From a virus, in IMG/VR virus record IMGVR_UViG_3300018476_000196, positions 1-28,331 of that record: a stretch of 28,331 bases of DNA; one strand, written 5' to 3'. The notes beneath the pieces are model-generated. The model was not told where the DNA came from, did not search any database, and worked only from the letters and a program-made list of their open reading frames with translations. Shown here one piece after another: positions 1 through 7,126 of this stretch (positions within the stretch are counted from its first letter, which is position 1; each line of letters opens with the position of its first letter). Made by a program: the position numbers and the translations under genes.

Positions 1-240
1 AAGTCGCTCTCGGCCCTCTCGGGGTCTGGGAGCTTCATCGGCATAATGAATAGCAAGTCAGCCCTATCAGCGCGAACCGCAGCTCTAGGCGCGCGCTACA
101 TCGGTGAGAATCCGACGCGGGCTGACGAACTCGACTCGGAGACAGGTAGAGCCTTGGATAGGCTGATCGTGACGGCAATTCGACAGAGCCAAGGATTGCC
201 TACACGTCGTCGGCGAACTCGTTACAGAGTTCCTAACTAA
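1..240 (+). CDS. 3' end of an unidentified gene, probably truncated by the window edge
   Basis: The reading frame is open from the first base to a TAA at 238-240, so this is probably the C-terminal part of a longer protein. An ATG at 46 would give a 64-residue product, but the nearest purine-rich stretch lies about 13 bases upstream, too far for a good ribosome site. The visible tail is basic at its end, with RRRR near residue 55 counting from ATG 46. I do not recognise a family. It is followed after 11 bases by the next gene, whose ribosome site is in the gap, so it belongs to the same late operon. A small independent gene starting at 46 is possible. Confidence 0.5.
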   Translation, partial: KSLSALSGSGSFIGIMNSKSALSARTAALGARYIGENPTRADELDSETGRALDRLIVTAIRQSQGLPTRRRRTRYRVPN

Positions 241-251
241 GGAGAAGTCAG

Positions 252-542
252 ATGTTTCAGGGATTCATCAGCAAGCGCACCGAGAAGCTAGTCGCGTCGG
301 CAGCTACCATCGAGGCCAACGCGGACATTCTCGTAATCACCGGGTCCGTGGCAATTGTCAACATCTTGCCAAAGACCTTCGGAGTGGCAAGCCAGAAGGT
401 CACCATCATTCCTCTGGCAGCGCTCACCTGCACGGCGGCTGGCAACATTGCGGTAGCGGTCACATTCGTTGTGAATCGCGCGCAGGAGTTGACCTTCAGC
501 AAGACGCAGAACAAGTGGTATCCCTCGATAGCGGCGGTCTAA
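252..542 (+). CDS. Small hypothetical virion-type protein, 96 residues
   Basis: A GGAGAAG ribosome site at 241-247 precedes the ATG by 4 bases. The protein is small and rich in Val, Ile, Ala and Thr in alternating hydrophobic stretches, which suggests a beta-sandwich, and it has few charged residues after the first 20. This composition is common in small head decoration or tail accessory proteins, but there is no motif that identifies the family. It resembles the 85-residue protein at 6869-7126 in size and style; I could not establish homology by eye. It sits one base before a large tail gene, so a structural role is inferred from context only. Confidence 0.7.
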   Translation: MFQGFISKRTEKLVASAATIEANADILVITGSVAIVNILPKTFGVASQKVTIIPLAALTCTAAGNIAVAVTFVVNRAQELTFSKTQNKWYPSIAAV

Positions 543-543
543 G

Positions 544-2418
544 ATGCAGAAGGACCACGTTCCGATTACAGTCGACAGCTTCCGGGGCACGTTTGACCGG
601 GGCGAGGATGATGTCTGTCCGGGTGACCACTTCCTCGACTCGTTGAACGTCGTCTACACGGAGCATGGAGTCGAGACTCGGAAGGGGTCCATCGAGCACT
701 TTCCTCTCGCTGGCATTCGAAGGATAGCATCCTACAAGAGGATTGGTGAGGCGGATCGGTTGCTCATTCTGGATAGCGCTGGAAGCATCTGGGATTCAAC
801 CAGTCTCGCATCACCAATCCTCACTATCGTTGGGATGACTGATTTCGGCATGGTGTCGCTTTACAATCGTGCCTACATCACTCCACACAACAGCAACAAG
901 GGATTGCCTGGCCAGAAAGTCTACGTCTATGAGGGGTCGGGCACTGCACGTCCAGCAGCAGGAGTTGCACCTATCGGTCCTCCGATGGTCGTTGCTACCT
1001 CAGCGACTGCTGGAAGCATTGAGATTGGAAAGCATCTCTTTGCAGTAGCCTACGAGACCATCTCGGGATATCTTACACAGCCCGGACCAGCGACGTTTAC
1101 TCTCTACGATGCGCCCGGAGCTAAGAAGGCCAACATCAGTAACATCCCGATTGGCCCTGCCGGCACTGTCGCGCGCGTCCTCATGGCAACGAAGAAGCTC
1201 GCAACCACCTACGCAGGTGATGCTAAGAATCAGGAGTTCTTCTCTATCCCGAACGGACGCATCGGAGACAACAGCACGACGGTCTTGACTGTCGACTTCT
1301 TCGATGCTGACCTTCAGGCCGGTGTTGACTACCTACTCGACCAGATGACCGAGATTCCCGCAGGCGTGGGCATTGGAGTCTACAAGAGTCGCCTCGCCGT
1401 GTGGGGAACAGACACCAACGAATCTGCGGTCTACTTCTCCGAGCCAGGACAACCCGAATCGTTCTCGGCAACAGAGGGATTCGTTCTTGCGTTTCCTGGA
1501 GATGCCTCCGGAGGAGTGAAGAACTGCGTGGAGTTCCGCTCCCAATACTATCTACTCAAGGGTGGCGGTAAGACTTACGTCACCAACGAAATCGCAGACT
1601 CTCCGGCCTTCTGGGAGGTCACGAACGTCGACCTGAGCATCGGAGCAGAGTGCCACTCGGTGGCCAAGGTGATGGACCAGAATGGTGCGGCGCTGGACAA
1701 CTTCTTCTCGGCCGACAGGTCTGGACTCTACCTCTTCAATGGGACGTTCAGCAACAATGAACTCTCCAGAAAAATCTCAGACATCTGGCGTCGGGTCACG
1801 CGTCTTGCGCTTAATCAAGTCGAGATTGTTTATGACCCGATTAAGGCACTTATCTATTGTGCTGTTCCTATCGACGGCGCTGATACTCCTACTCACCTTC
1901 TTGTGGGCGATGTAGACGATGGTATCGACCCAGACAACATTCGCTGGACCATGTGGAAGTTCCCGAAGAATCCTACAAGTATTGTCGTTGACCTGAACTC
2001 CCTGACCAAGCGGACACAGTTCCGTTTCGGGTCGAGGCAGGATAACGTCTACGGTTACGACGAGAGTGCGCTGGATGACTTCGGAACGGCAATCGAGAGC
2101 TTCGTTGAGAGTGCTCTCTTGCCTCCCGATGCGCCTGAAGCTGACCCTGTCATCTATCAGTTTGGTCATTTGCAGCTTCGGGCGAAAGGCAACGGGGCAC
2201 TCAACATCACCATCTCAGGGATTGATCGGGCGCGCTCCTTGCAGCCAGCCGGTATCGCTCTCACAGCACAGCCCGGTCGAACTCTGGAACGCATGCTGAA
2301 CTTCCAAGACGAGCGTGCATCGGTGAAGCTCCAAACGCATGGCTTCACTGACCACTTCCAACTCACAAGGTTCAAGCTCTACGCCACCTTGCTTTGGACT
2401 GGCCGTGTGAACGTCTAA
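544..2418 (+). CDS. Tail nozzle-like or stabilisation-type virion protein, 624 residues
   Basis: The N-terminal region follows the pattern seen in podovirus tail nozzle and stabilisation proteins: a Phe-Arg-Gly start, a Pro-Gly-Asp region, then a Leu-Asn-Val-Val segment and an Arg-Lys-Gly-Ser turn at about residues 12-50. The rest is rich in short beta strands and Gly/Asp turns, as in beta-propeller tail proteins. Such proteins attach below the tail adaptor and close or extend the tail tube. The stop codon overlaps the next start as TAATG at 2416-2420. The start has only a weak purine-rich site upstream, so translation may depend on coupling to the gene ending at 542. The family assignment is by pattern, not by search; a general virion protein is the fallback. 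Confidence 0.65.
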   Translation: MQKDHVPITVDSFRGTFDRGEDDVCPGDHFLDSLNVVYTEHGVETRKGSIEHFPLAGIRRIASYKRIGEADRLLILDSAGSIWDSTSLASPILTIVGMTDFGMVSLYNRAYITPHNSNKGLPGQKVYVYEGSGTARPAAGVAPIGPPMVVATSATAGSIEIGKHLFAVAYETISGYLTQPGPATFTLYDAPGAKKANISNIPIGPAGTVARVLMATKKLATTYAGDAKNQEFFSIPNGRIGDNSTTVLTVDFFDADLQAGVDYLLDQMTEIPAGVGIGVYKSRLAVWGTDTNESAVYFSEPGQPESFSATEGFVLAFPGDASGGVKNCVEFRSQYYLLKGGGKTYVTNEIADSPAFWEVTNVDLSIGAECHSVAKVMDQNGAALDNFFSADRSGLYLFNGTFSNNELSRKISDIWRRVTRLALNQVEIVYDPIKALIYCAVPIDGADTPTHLLVGDVDDGIDPDNIRWTMWKFPKNPTSIVVDLNSLTKRTQFRFGSRQDNVYGYDESALDDFGTAIESFVESALLPPDAPEADPVIYQFGHLQLRAKGNGALNITISGIDRARSLQPAGIALTAQPGRTLERMLNFQDERASVKLQTHGFTDHFQLTRFKLYATLLWTGRVNV

Positions 2419-3911
2419 TGGCTGTCACACGAATCACCACGTTCGCCTCGCTGGTTGAAGGATACCAGCATACTGATCCAAAGCTGTATCAGATATTGCA
2501 GGCGTTCGTCCAAAGCATTGGTGAGCTGCAAGCGGAAGTTACACCGCTCACCCGTATCATCACGGACACTGAGGGGACGATTGGTGCTATTCCGACATCG
2601 CCAACGTCCATCGGTTACGAGATTCTTCAGAAGGCAATTCTCAGGATTTATTGGTCCGGTGCTACCAACGCCGCGTCATACGAGGTTCGTAAGGGAACGG
2701 TCTGGGATACTGCGTTTTTCGTCGCTGCTACTCCCCAAACGGAAGTTCGACTTGATCCGATTCTGGTGGGTAATCATACGTATCTGGTCAGGTCTCGAAA
2801 TGGACTGGGAGCTTACTCGACGGCCTATCTGGCAGTCCTCGTAACGATTCCGTCTATTCCGGCACCGATGATCAACGCACAGGTCATCGACAACAACGTC
2901 CTCCTGCGCTACTCTCGACCGAATTCGACATGGAGAATCAATCACTATGACGTCTTCCGAAACAACGTCACGATTGGTTCTATCGCGGGTGAGTTCTTCG
3001 TGTGGTTTGAGGCAGCAGCAGGGACGTTCACGTATGGTGTTGAGGCTGTTGACATTGCCGGGAACCGGAGTCCAAGAGCATCGGTTAGCGTCGACGTCAG
3101 ACAGCCTCCCGACTTCGAGCTGGAGGATATACGTCATTCGCTTCTTGCTGGTTATCGTGTTAACGCTCTAATCTATGGTGAGCCTGCACTTGGTTGGGAC
3201 TATACCGATGCGCAAGGTTGGGCGACCACGGACTACGTTTGGTTCGCTGGCAACACTGGTAAGCTCCTTGTCTGTGTGGACGAGGACGACACATGGTCCA
3301 CGCACTTCACTGAGGACGGCTGGGACCAGCCATCAGACCAGACGACTGCTGGCTTTCCAATCTACATCCAGCCCGGTGCTCTGACTGCACTCTATCGGGA
3401 GACCATTGATTACGGAGGCGTCTTCAGTAACGTCATCATGAACGTGAGCTGGCTACTTCAGCAGCTGACGAATCTGGGAATAGTCAGTGTGGTGCTATCT
3501 GTAGAAACTTCTATAGACGGCGTTACGTGGTTACCTCCCATTAACGGCGCATCGATTTTCGTTGAGAGCTTCCGATATGCCCGACTGACTTTCAACTTTA
3601 CGTCGAGTAATACGAAAGCTCTAGCAATATTTTCTGATCTGACGATATCCCTCGATGTCAAGAAAGAGCTTGATTCGGGATTTGTGACAGCCTTGGCAGC
3701 CGACGTGGGCGGAACTCAGGTCGTATTCAACAAGGACTTCAAAGACGTCGACTCGATAACGGTGTCTCCGACAAAGAGTCCAGAACCGCTCAATGCTATC
3801 TACGAGTTCATAGACGTGCCGAATCCGACAGAGTTCAAGGTGCTCGTCTACGATAGCATTGGGACACGAGTCAACTGTGTCTGTAGCTGGAAAGCTCGAG
3901 GAATAGTCTAA
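2418..3911 (+). CDS. Tail protein with fibronectin type III-like domains, 497 residues
   Basis: I chose the ATG at 2418, which shares one base with the upstream TAA (TAATG); an upstream in-frame start at 2394 would intrude into the previous gene. After a helical N-terminal 50 residues there are two Ig/fibronectin-like beta-sandwich stretches, roughly residues 65-145 and 150-235. They are recognisable by Trp/Tyr core positions and Tyr-x-Val-Arg strand patterns, such as ASYEVRKG and YLVRSRNG. The C-terminal half is beta-rich and includes a segment resembling a carbohydrate-binding jelly roll. Fibronectin-like domains are widespread in tail tip and fibre proteins and aid weak carbohydrate binding. 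The next gene is again coupled by TAATG at 3909-3913. Exact position in the tail is unknown. Confidence 0.75.
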   Translation: MAVTRITTFASLVEGYQHTDPKLYQILQAFVQSIGELQAEVTPLTRIITDTEGTIGAIPTSPTSIGYEILQKAILRIYWSGATNAASYEVRKGTVWDTAFFVAATPQTEVRLDPILVGNHTYLVRSRNGLGAYSTAYLAVLVTIPSIPAPMINAQVIDNNVLLRYSRPNSTWRINHYDVFRNNVTIGSIAGEFFVWFEAAAGTFTYGVEAVDIAGNRSPRASVSVDVRQPPDFELEDIRHSLLAGYRVNALIYGEPALGWDYTDAQGWATTDYVWFAGNTGKLLVCVDEDDTWSTHFTEDGWDQPSDQTTAGFPIYIQPGALTALYRETIDYGGVFSNVIMNVSWLLQQLTNLGIVSVVLSVETSIDGVTWLPPINGASIFVESFRYARLTFNFTSSNTKALAIFSDLTISLDVKKELDSGFVTALAADVGGTQVVFNKDFKDVDSITVSPTKSPEPLNAIYEFIDVPNPTEFKVLVYDSIGTRVNCVCSWKARGIV

Positions 3912-5005
3912 TGGCAACTCGCTGGATGAAGTGGAATGAAGGCACGCACATCTTCGAATACTCGACGGATGGCATCACCTTCAACCCACTCCCACTGGAC
4001 GCGAGCATCCTCACGCAGGGGGTCATCGACCCTGCTCGTCTACCTCCTGGTCTGCCTAATCTGGGTGGCGACAACGTCTATACTGGTGCCGTCCCAATCT
4101 CTTTGGAGAACGCTGCACCATTTCTTCAATACAAAGAGACTGACCAAGCTGCTGATCAGAAGATAGCACGTCTGGCTGTGGATGGTGGAAGTTTCAAAAT
4201 TCAGAGCTTGACAGATGCGCTCGTTGCTACTGATTTGCTTGTGTTGAACAAGAGCGGCGGCTTAGTTATAACATGCAGTGCTGGACAGAACCATTACTTC
4301 CTGTTCAATAACAACGCAGCTATAGGGGCCACGATAAGGAACTCAAATGCTGGAATATCGGCGTCAGCTGAGTTAAGTCTCTTTAACGATGCTGGTATGA
4401 GAGGGTTGCTAAAGGTATTCTCCTCTGCTCACTCTAGTGCATTAGCGAGAGATTCTTTCCAAGCGATTGGTTATGGCGCTGGTGGACTTCAGTTCTGGGC
4501 GACTGATGCTGCTGCCTCCATCAGTTTTTTCACAGCTAGCAATACTAATCCGAGACTGGTTATCAATGCTGCTGGCAATGCAATCTTCTCTGGGAATATC
4601 GTTGAGCAAGGCCGAGCCGCGGCAATTGGTTATTGGATAGCTGTTCCATACAGTGCTGCTACCTATGGAGCTAACGCTGGAATCTGGACTGTTCAGTCAA
4701 GTGACCAGAATACTTACAGCTACATGCTGCTTGGTAAGACATTCTTCTTTGATGTTAGAATCATCAATTCGTCCACTGGCGCTGGCATGGGCACGGCATT
4801 GACCATGACTTTGCCATCAGTCATTGCATCAAACGTAACATCAGGAACTTATCATTTACGAGAGGGTGCAACACAAGAGATTGGGATGTGGCACGTTTCG
4901 GGGTCTACACTTAACTTCTTCAGGAGTAGCTATCTTACTGCGCATGTTAGCAGTCAGGCTGATGCTGTTGACATTCGTTGCACTGGATTCTTCCAGATTA
5001 ACTAG
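3911..5005 (+). CDS. Tail fibre-type protein, 364 residues
   Basis: Translation starts at an ATG overlapping the upstream stop. The N-terminus (WMKWNEGTHIFEYSTDG) is an attachment-style domain like those seen before fibre shafts. The middle is rich in Ala, Asn, Ser and Gly with repeated short strands, for example NAAGNAIFSGNI, which is typical of fibre 'pyocin knob'-like and shaft segments in phage tail proteins. The C-terminal part is aromatic and beta-rich and could be a receptor-binding tip. The base composition is slightly richer in A and T than the neighbouring genes, as often seen in exchanged fibre modules. No chaperone or peptidase domain is visible. Receptor recognition is inferred from the position among tail genes. 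Confidence 0.65.
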   Translation: MATRWMKWNEGTHIFEYSTDGITFNPLPLDASILTQGVIDPARLPPGLPNLGGDNVYTGAVPISLENAAPFLQYKETDQAADQKIARLAVDGGSFKIQSLTDALVATDLLVLNKSGGLVITCSAGQNHYFLFNNNAAIGATIRNSNAGISASAELSLFNDAGMRGLLKVFSSAHSSALARDSFQAIGYGAGGLQFWATDAAASISFFTASNTNPRLVINAAGNAIFSGNIVEQGRAAAIGYWIAVPYSAATYGANAGIWTVQSSDQNTYSYMLLGKTFFFDVRIINSSTGAGMGTALTMTLPSVIASNVTSGTYHLREGATQEIGMWHVSGSTLNFFRSSYLTAHVSSQADAVDIRCTGFFQIN

Positions 5006-5013
5006 GAGACACC

Positions 5014-5295
5014 ATGTCACTTCAGTCTGCTCACGAACTCACGCTTGACTCCAATTTCAGGGGACGAGTGACTCTCGCACTAGCATTCGTCTGCAGGAAG
5101 ATTGTGGACGAGAATACTCAGACGGACGAAGGACAAGCTCGGAAGTTTCTCGCACAGGAGATTCTCCACAACATTCCACACTATTCCGAGCGCGCGTGGC
5201 CACTCATCGCTGCCGACTCGCAGATTGACAGTTCGTCGAGTGACGAGCAAATCGTCATTTCCGTTCGCAAGGCCGTCTACGCACTCGTCCGATAG
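5014..5295 (+). CDS. Small hypothetical protein, 93 residues
   Basis: A TAGGAGACACC ribosome site ends 1 base before the ATG, with GGAG about 6 bases away, and part of it is the stop codon of the fibre gene. The product is mostly helical with balanced charge, a single Cys and a Ser/Asp-rich loop near residues 70-76. There are no membrane segments or signal peptide. Similar small proteins are common between fibre genes of podoviruses and are sometimes virion accessory or assembly factors. I do not recognise the family and offer no function. Confidence 0.65.
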   Translation: MSLQSAHELTLDSNFRGRVTLALAFVCRKIVDENTQTDEGQARKFLAQEILHNIPHYSERAWPLIAADSQIDSSSSDEQIVISVRKAVYALVR

Positions 5296-5304
5296 GAGTC
5301 TCCG

Positions 5305-5514
5305 ATGCCGCTGAACGTTGACGTAAGCCAGGCCCTCATGTTGTTGGGCCTCAGGACTTTGGAGCTTGAGCAACTCCGCAACCAGTGCGAACTGGTATCC
5401 ACTGAGTTCAACAGATTGCAGGAAGAAAACCAGATTCTCAAGAGTCGAGTTGCAGAGCTTGAGATTAGACTGGAGCCGGGACTGAGGGAGGTTGCGAGGT
5501 CAATCAATGGCTAA
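5305..5514 (+). CDS. Small coiled-coil protein, 69 residues
   Basis: An AGGAGTCTCCG ribosome site precedes the ATG. From about residue 14 the protein follows a leucine heptad pattern (LRTLELEQLRNQ, then RLQEENQILKSRVAELEIRL) and is predicted to be a continuous parallel coiled coil, so it is likely oligomeric. Its last 8 bases overlap the next gene's start (ATGGCTAA at 5507-5514). Short coiled-coil proteins in this position may act as fibre assembly factors, or as trimerisation elements or collar components, but nothing here decides between them. Confidence 0.7.
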   Translation: MPLNVDVSQALMLLGLRTLELEQLRNQCELVSTEFNRLQEENQILKSRVAELEIRLEPGLREVARSING

Positions 5515-5971
5515 CTGGGCACTGCCGACAATATCGAGTCTCTATACCGACTTCGTTGCGGAGGTCGACGCACGCCTCAACGACTCGGCTCAGATGTTCT
5601 CGGGCGGGCCAACCAATCAACCTATTGGTTCCATCCGATATCAACGCTCGACGAATCTGCTTCAGGAGTGGGACGGAGCGCAGTGGGTTAACAAAGTCAT
5701 CTCGGTAGCTGGTGGTGGAACAGGAGCGACTACGCCTGGCGGAATCGTAGCGAGCCTGAATCTCGGGACGATGTCTGCTCAGAACTCCAATGCAGTTAAC
5801 ATCACTGGCGGCTCTCTCACAGGCATCACTGGTCTGAGTCTGATTGGTGACCTGACATTCGTAGCGGACAATGCCAGCAAGATCGGAACGAACGCGAATC
5901 GAGCATCAACAATCTACGTTCGGTCGGGCCTCGTCATTCCTGTTGGCGCTGATAAGTTCGTATCGAGCTAA
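5507..5971 (+). CDS. Tail fibre/collar-type protein, 154 residues
   Basis: The start was set at ATG 5507 because GAGGT lies 6 bases upstream; a TTG at 5492 is in frame but has no better ribosome site. The centre has the segment VAGGGTGATTPGG, then LGTMSAQNSNAVNITGG and LTGITGLSLIGD. This Gly-Gly-Thr-Gly-Ala plus Ala-Gln-Asn-x-Asn-Ala-Val-x-Ile-Thr-Gly-Gly pattern is a well-known signature of tail fibre shaft proteins of many tailed phages. The protein is short for a fibre and probably forms a small trimeric shaft or tip. The TAA overlaps the next ATG (TAATG at 5969-5973), so it is translationally linked to the HxD-repeat protein. Confidence 0.75.
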   Translation: MANWALPTISSLYTDFVAEVDARLNDSAQMFSGGPTNQPIGSIRYQRSTNLLQEWDGAQWVNKVISVAGGGTGATTPGGIVASLNLGTMSAQNSNAVNITGGSLTGITGLSLIGDLTFVADNASKIGTNANRASTIYVRSGLVIPVGADKFVSS

Positions 5972-6864
5972 TGGCTAAAGTCCCAGGTAGCCTTTGGATA
6001 GAATCTCAGTATCTCCATTTCGTTGCCGCAGATGGCAGTGAGTGGAGGTATTGGGGAACTGCTGTAGGAGCATCTTCTGCATTGGCAGGTTCTCTCTGGG
6101 TTGAGGACGACTACTTATATTACGTCGATGGGACTGGTAACGAACGTCGAATCCTTAATACATTCATCAAGACAACAACAGGAATCGAAGGCAGTGTTTG
6201 GGTTGATAATCAGAAGCGTCTCTCTTGGCTGGCCTCTGACCGGGGCCATCGACAAGGGCACATTGATGTGGCTCACGTGGACCACACTGATGCTACTCAT
6301 ACTGATTCGAGTCATGGTGATTTGGCGCACACAGACATTACACACTCCGACTCTGCACACACTGACCATACTGACAATACTCACAGTGATGTTGCTCATT
6401 CTGATGTGACTCATATTGACCATACGGATAACAAGCACAGCGACCTCTCGCATTTGGACACGCATACGGATGTATCTCACTCAGATAGTCATGGGGACAT
6501 AGCTCACGCAGACCTTACCACTGGTAGCATTCCGCATCAGGACCATTATGATGGTCCAGGTCATGCGGACTATCCCGGCAGTATCAATCACACCGATACG
6601 CCGCACACGGATAGCCACAGCGACGTGGCGCACTCAGACGTAGCACATTCTGACCGGGCGCATTCCGATCACACGGATAACGACCACGATGACACGGCTC
6701 ACAAGGATGTGGCTCACAACGACGTGACGCACAATGATCATAGCGATGGTCATGGTGATACACCATTCAATGACGTAGCGCACATCGACCAGGCGCACAC
6801 TGACGCAGGGCACAACGACCACGGTGACACACCGTCTCAAGCGCAACCCGAGTTTGTGGAGTAA
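5971..6864 (+). CDS. HxD-repeat protein, probable virion protein and possible radical SAM substrate, 297 residues
   Basis: Residues 6-26, 40-60 and 74-94 form three imperfect repeats with a Gly-Ser-(Leu/Val)-Trp-(Ile/Val)-(Glu/Asp) start. From residue 97 to 286 I count 39 His-x-Asp motifs. They are spaced mostly 5 residues apart, with 3-residue steps interspersed (HSDVAHSDVT, HIDHTDNK). The middle residue is usually Ser, Thr, Gly, Asn or Val. There are no Cys residues. The gene lies after tail fibre genes, is coupled to them by TAATG, and is followed by a radical SAM/SPASM enzyme that carries the same motif. Possible roles are a metal-loaded trimeric needle, a pentapeptide-type beta-helix, or a precursor of side-chain crosslinks as in His-Xaa-Ser systems. 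The structural role is inferred from context; I know no named family for it. Confidence 0.85.
   Translation: MAKVPGSLWIESQYLHFVAADGSEWRYWGTAVGASSALAGSLWVEDDYLYYVDGTGNERRILNTFIKTTTGIEGSVWVDNQKRLSWLASDRGHRQGHIDVAHVDHTDATHTDSSHGDLAHTDITHSDSAHTDHTDNTHSDVAHSDVTHIDHTDNKHSDLSHLDTHTDVSHSDSHGDIAHADLTTGSIPHQDHYDGPGHADYPGSINHTDTPHTDSHSDVAHSDVAHSDRAHSDHTDNDHDDTAHKDVAHNDVTHNDHSDGHGDTPFNDVAHIDQAHTDAGHNDHGDTPSQAQPEFVE
5986..6252 (+). repeat. Three imperfect ~21-residue coding repeats at the N-terminus of the HxD protein
   Basis: The translated repeats begin PGSLWIESQYLHF, AGSLWVEDDYLYY and EGSVWVDNQKRLS and recur every 34 residues. They end with a basic residue or pair (EWR, ERR, GHR). The DNA copies have diverged, so this is a protein-level repeat. 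They may form one subdomain for virion attachment. Confidence 0.75.
6259..6828 (+). repeat. HxD tandem coding repeat array (39 motifs)
   Basis: The repeat is conserved in protein but not in DNA: His, Asp and the middle residue use different codons from unit to unit (cac/cat, gac/gat, tca/tcg/agc/agt). This indicates selection on the His-x-Asp spacing rather than a recent DNA expansion. Typical units are HSDVA, HTDIT and HSDLS. The array pauses near residues 181-207, where Gly/Pro-containing linkers occur. Confidence 0.9.
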
Positions 6865-6868
6865 CGAC

Positions 6869-7126
6869 ATGCCAACAGAAGCTCTCGTTTACGGTATCCC
6901 GAATCTCATCGCCGACACAACAGTCAGGGCACTCCCGGCTGGCGGTGGTCGCTTGTTCGTTACAGGCGCGGCCACGTCCATCGATTTGGCGAACGACCTG
7001 GCAATGACGAGCGCGAAGAACGTCGCGGCTGCTGGCGGTGCGTTCCTTGCACCCGGCGACTTCGTGTCTGCCGGCTTCATCCGTGTCAACGGTGGCTCCG
7101 CGACGGTTCGTATCACACGGCCATGA
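6869..7126 (+). CDS. Small hypothetical virion-type protein between the HxD gene and the radical SAM gene, 85 residues
   Basis: The start was set at ATG 6869, with GGAG at 6858-6861 seven bases upstream; a farther in-frame start would overlap the HxD gene by about 40 bases. The product is rich in Gly, Ala and Val, with alternating hydrophobic residues and no Cys, consistent with a small beta-barrel or beta-sandwich. It resembles in style the 96-residue protein at 252-542. Its stop overlaps the start of the radical SAM gene as ATGA at 7123-7126. It could be a minor virion protein, or a carrier or partner for the maturase; it has no obvious peptide-recognition (PqqD-like) winged helix. Function unknown. 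Confidence 0.7.
   Translation: MPTEALVYGIPNLIADTTVRALPAGGGRLFVTGAATSIDLANDLAMTSAKNVAAAGGAFLAPGDFVSAGFIRVNGGSATVRITRP

Noticed and set aside
6115-6480. Open frame on the minus strand opposite the HxD array, 121 codons, rich in Val, Met, Ile and Arg
   Set aside because: It is the complement of the HxD codons; the repetitive composition follows from the repeat on the plus strand and there is no ribosome site or gene context.
6259-6828. CRISPR-like or satellite DNA repeat
   Set aside because: The DNA units are not identical and have no constant spacers; the periodicity is in the protein (HxD) and not in a fixed DNA repeat.
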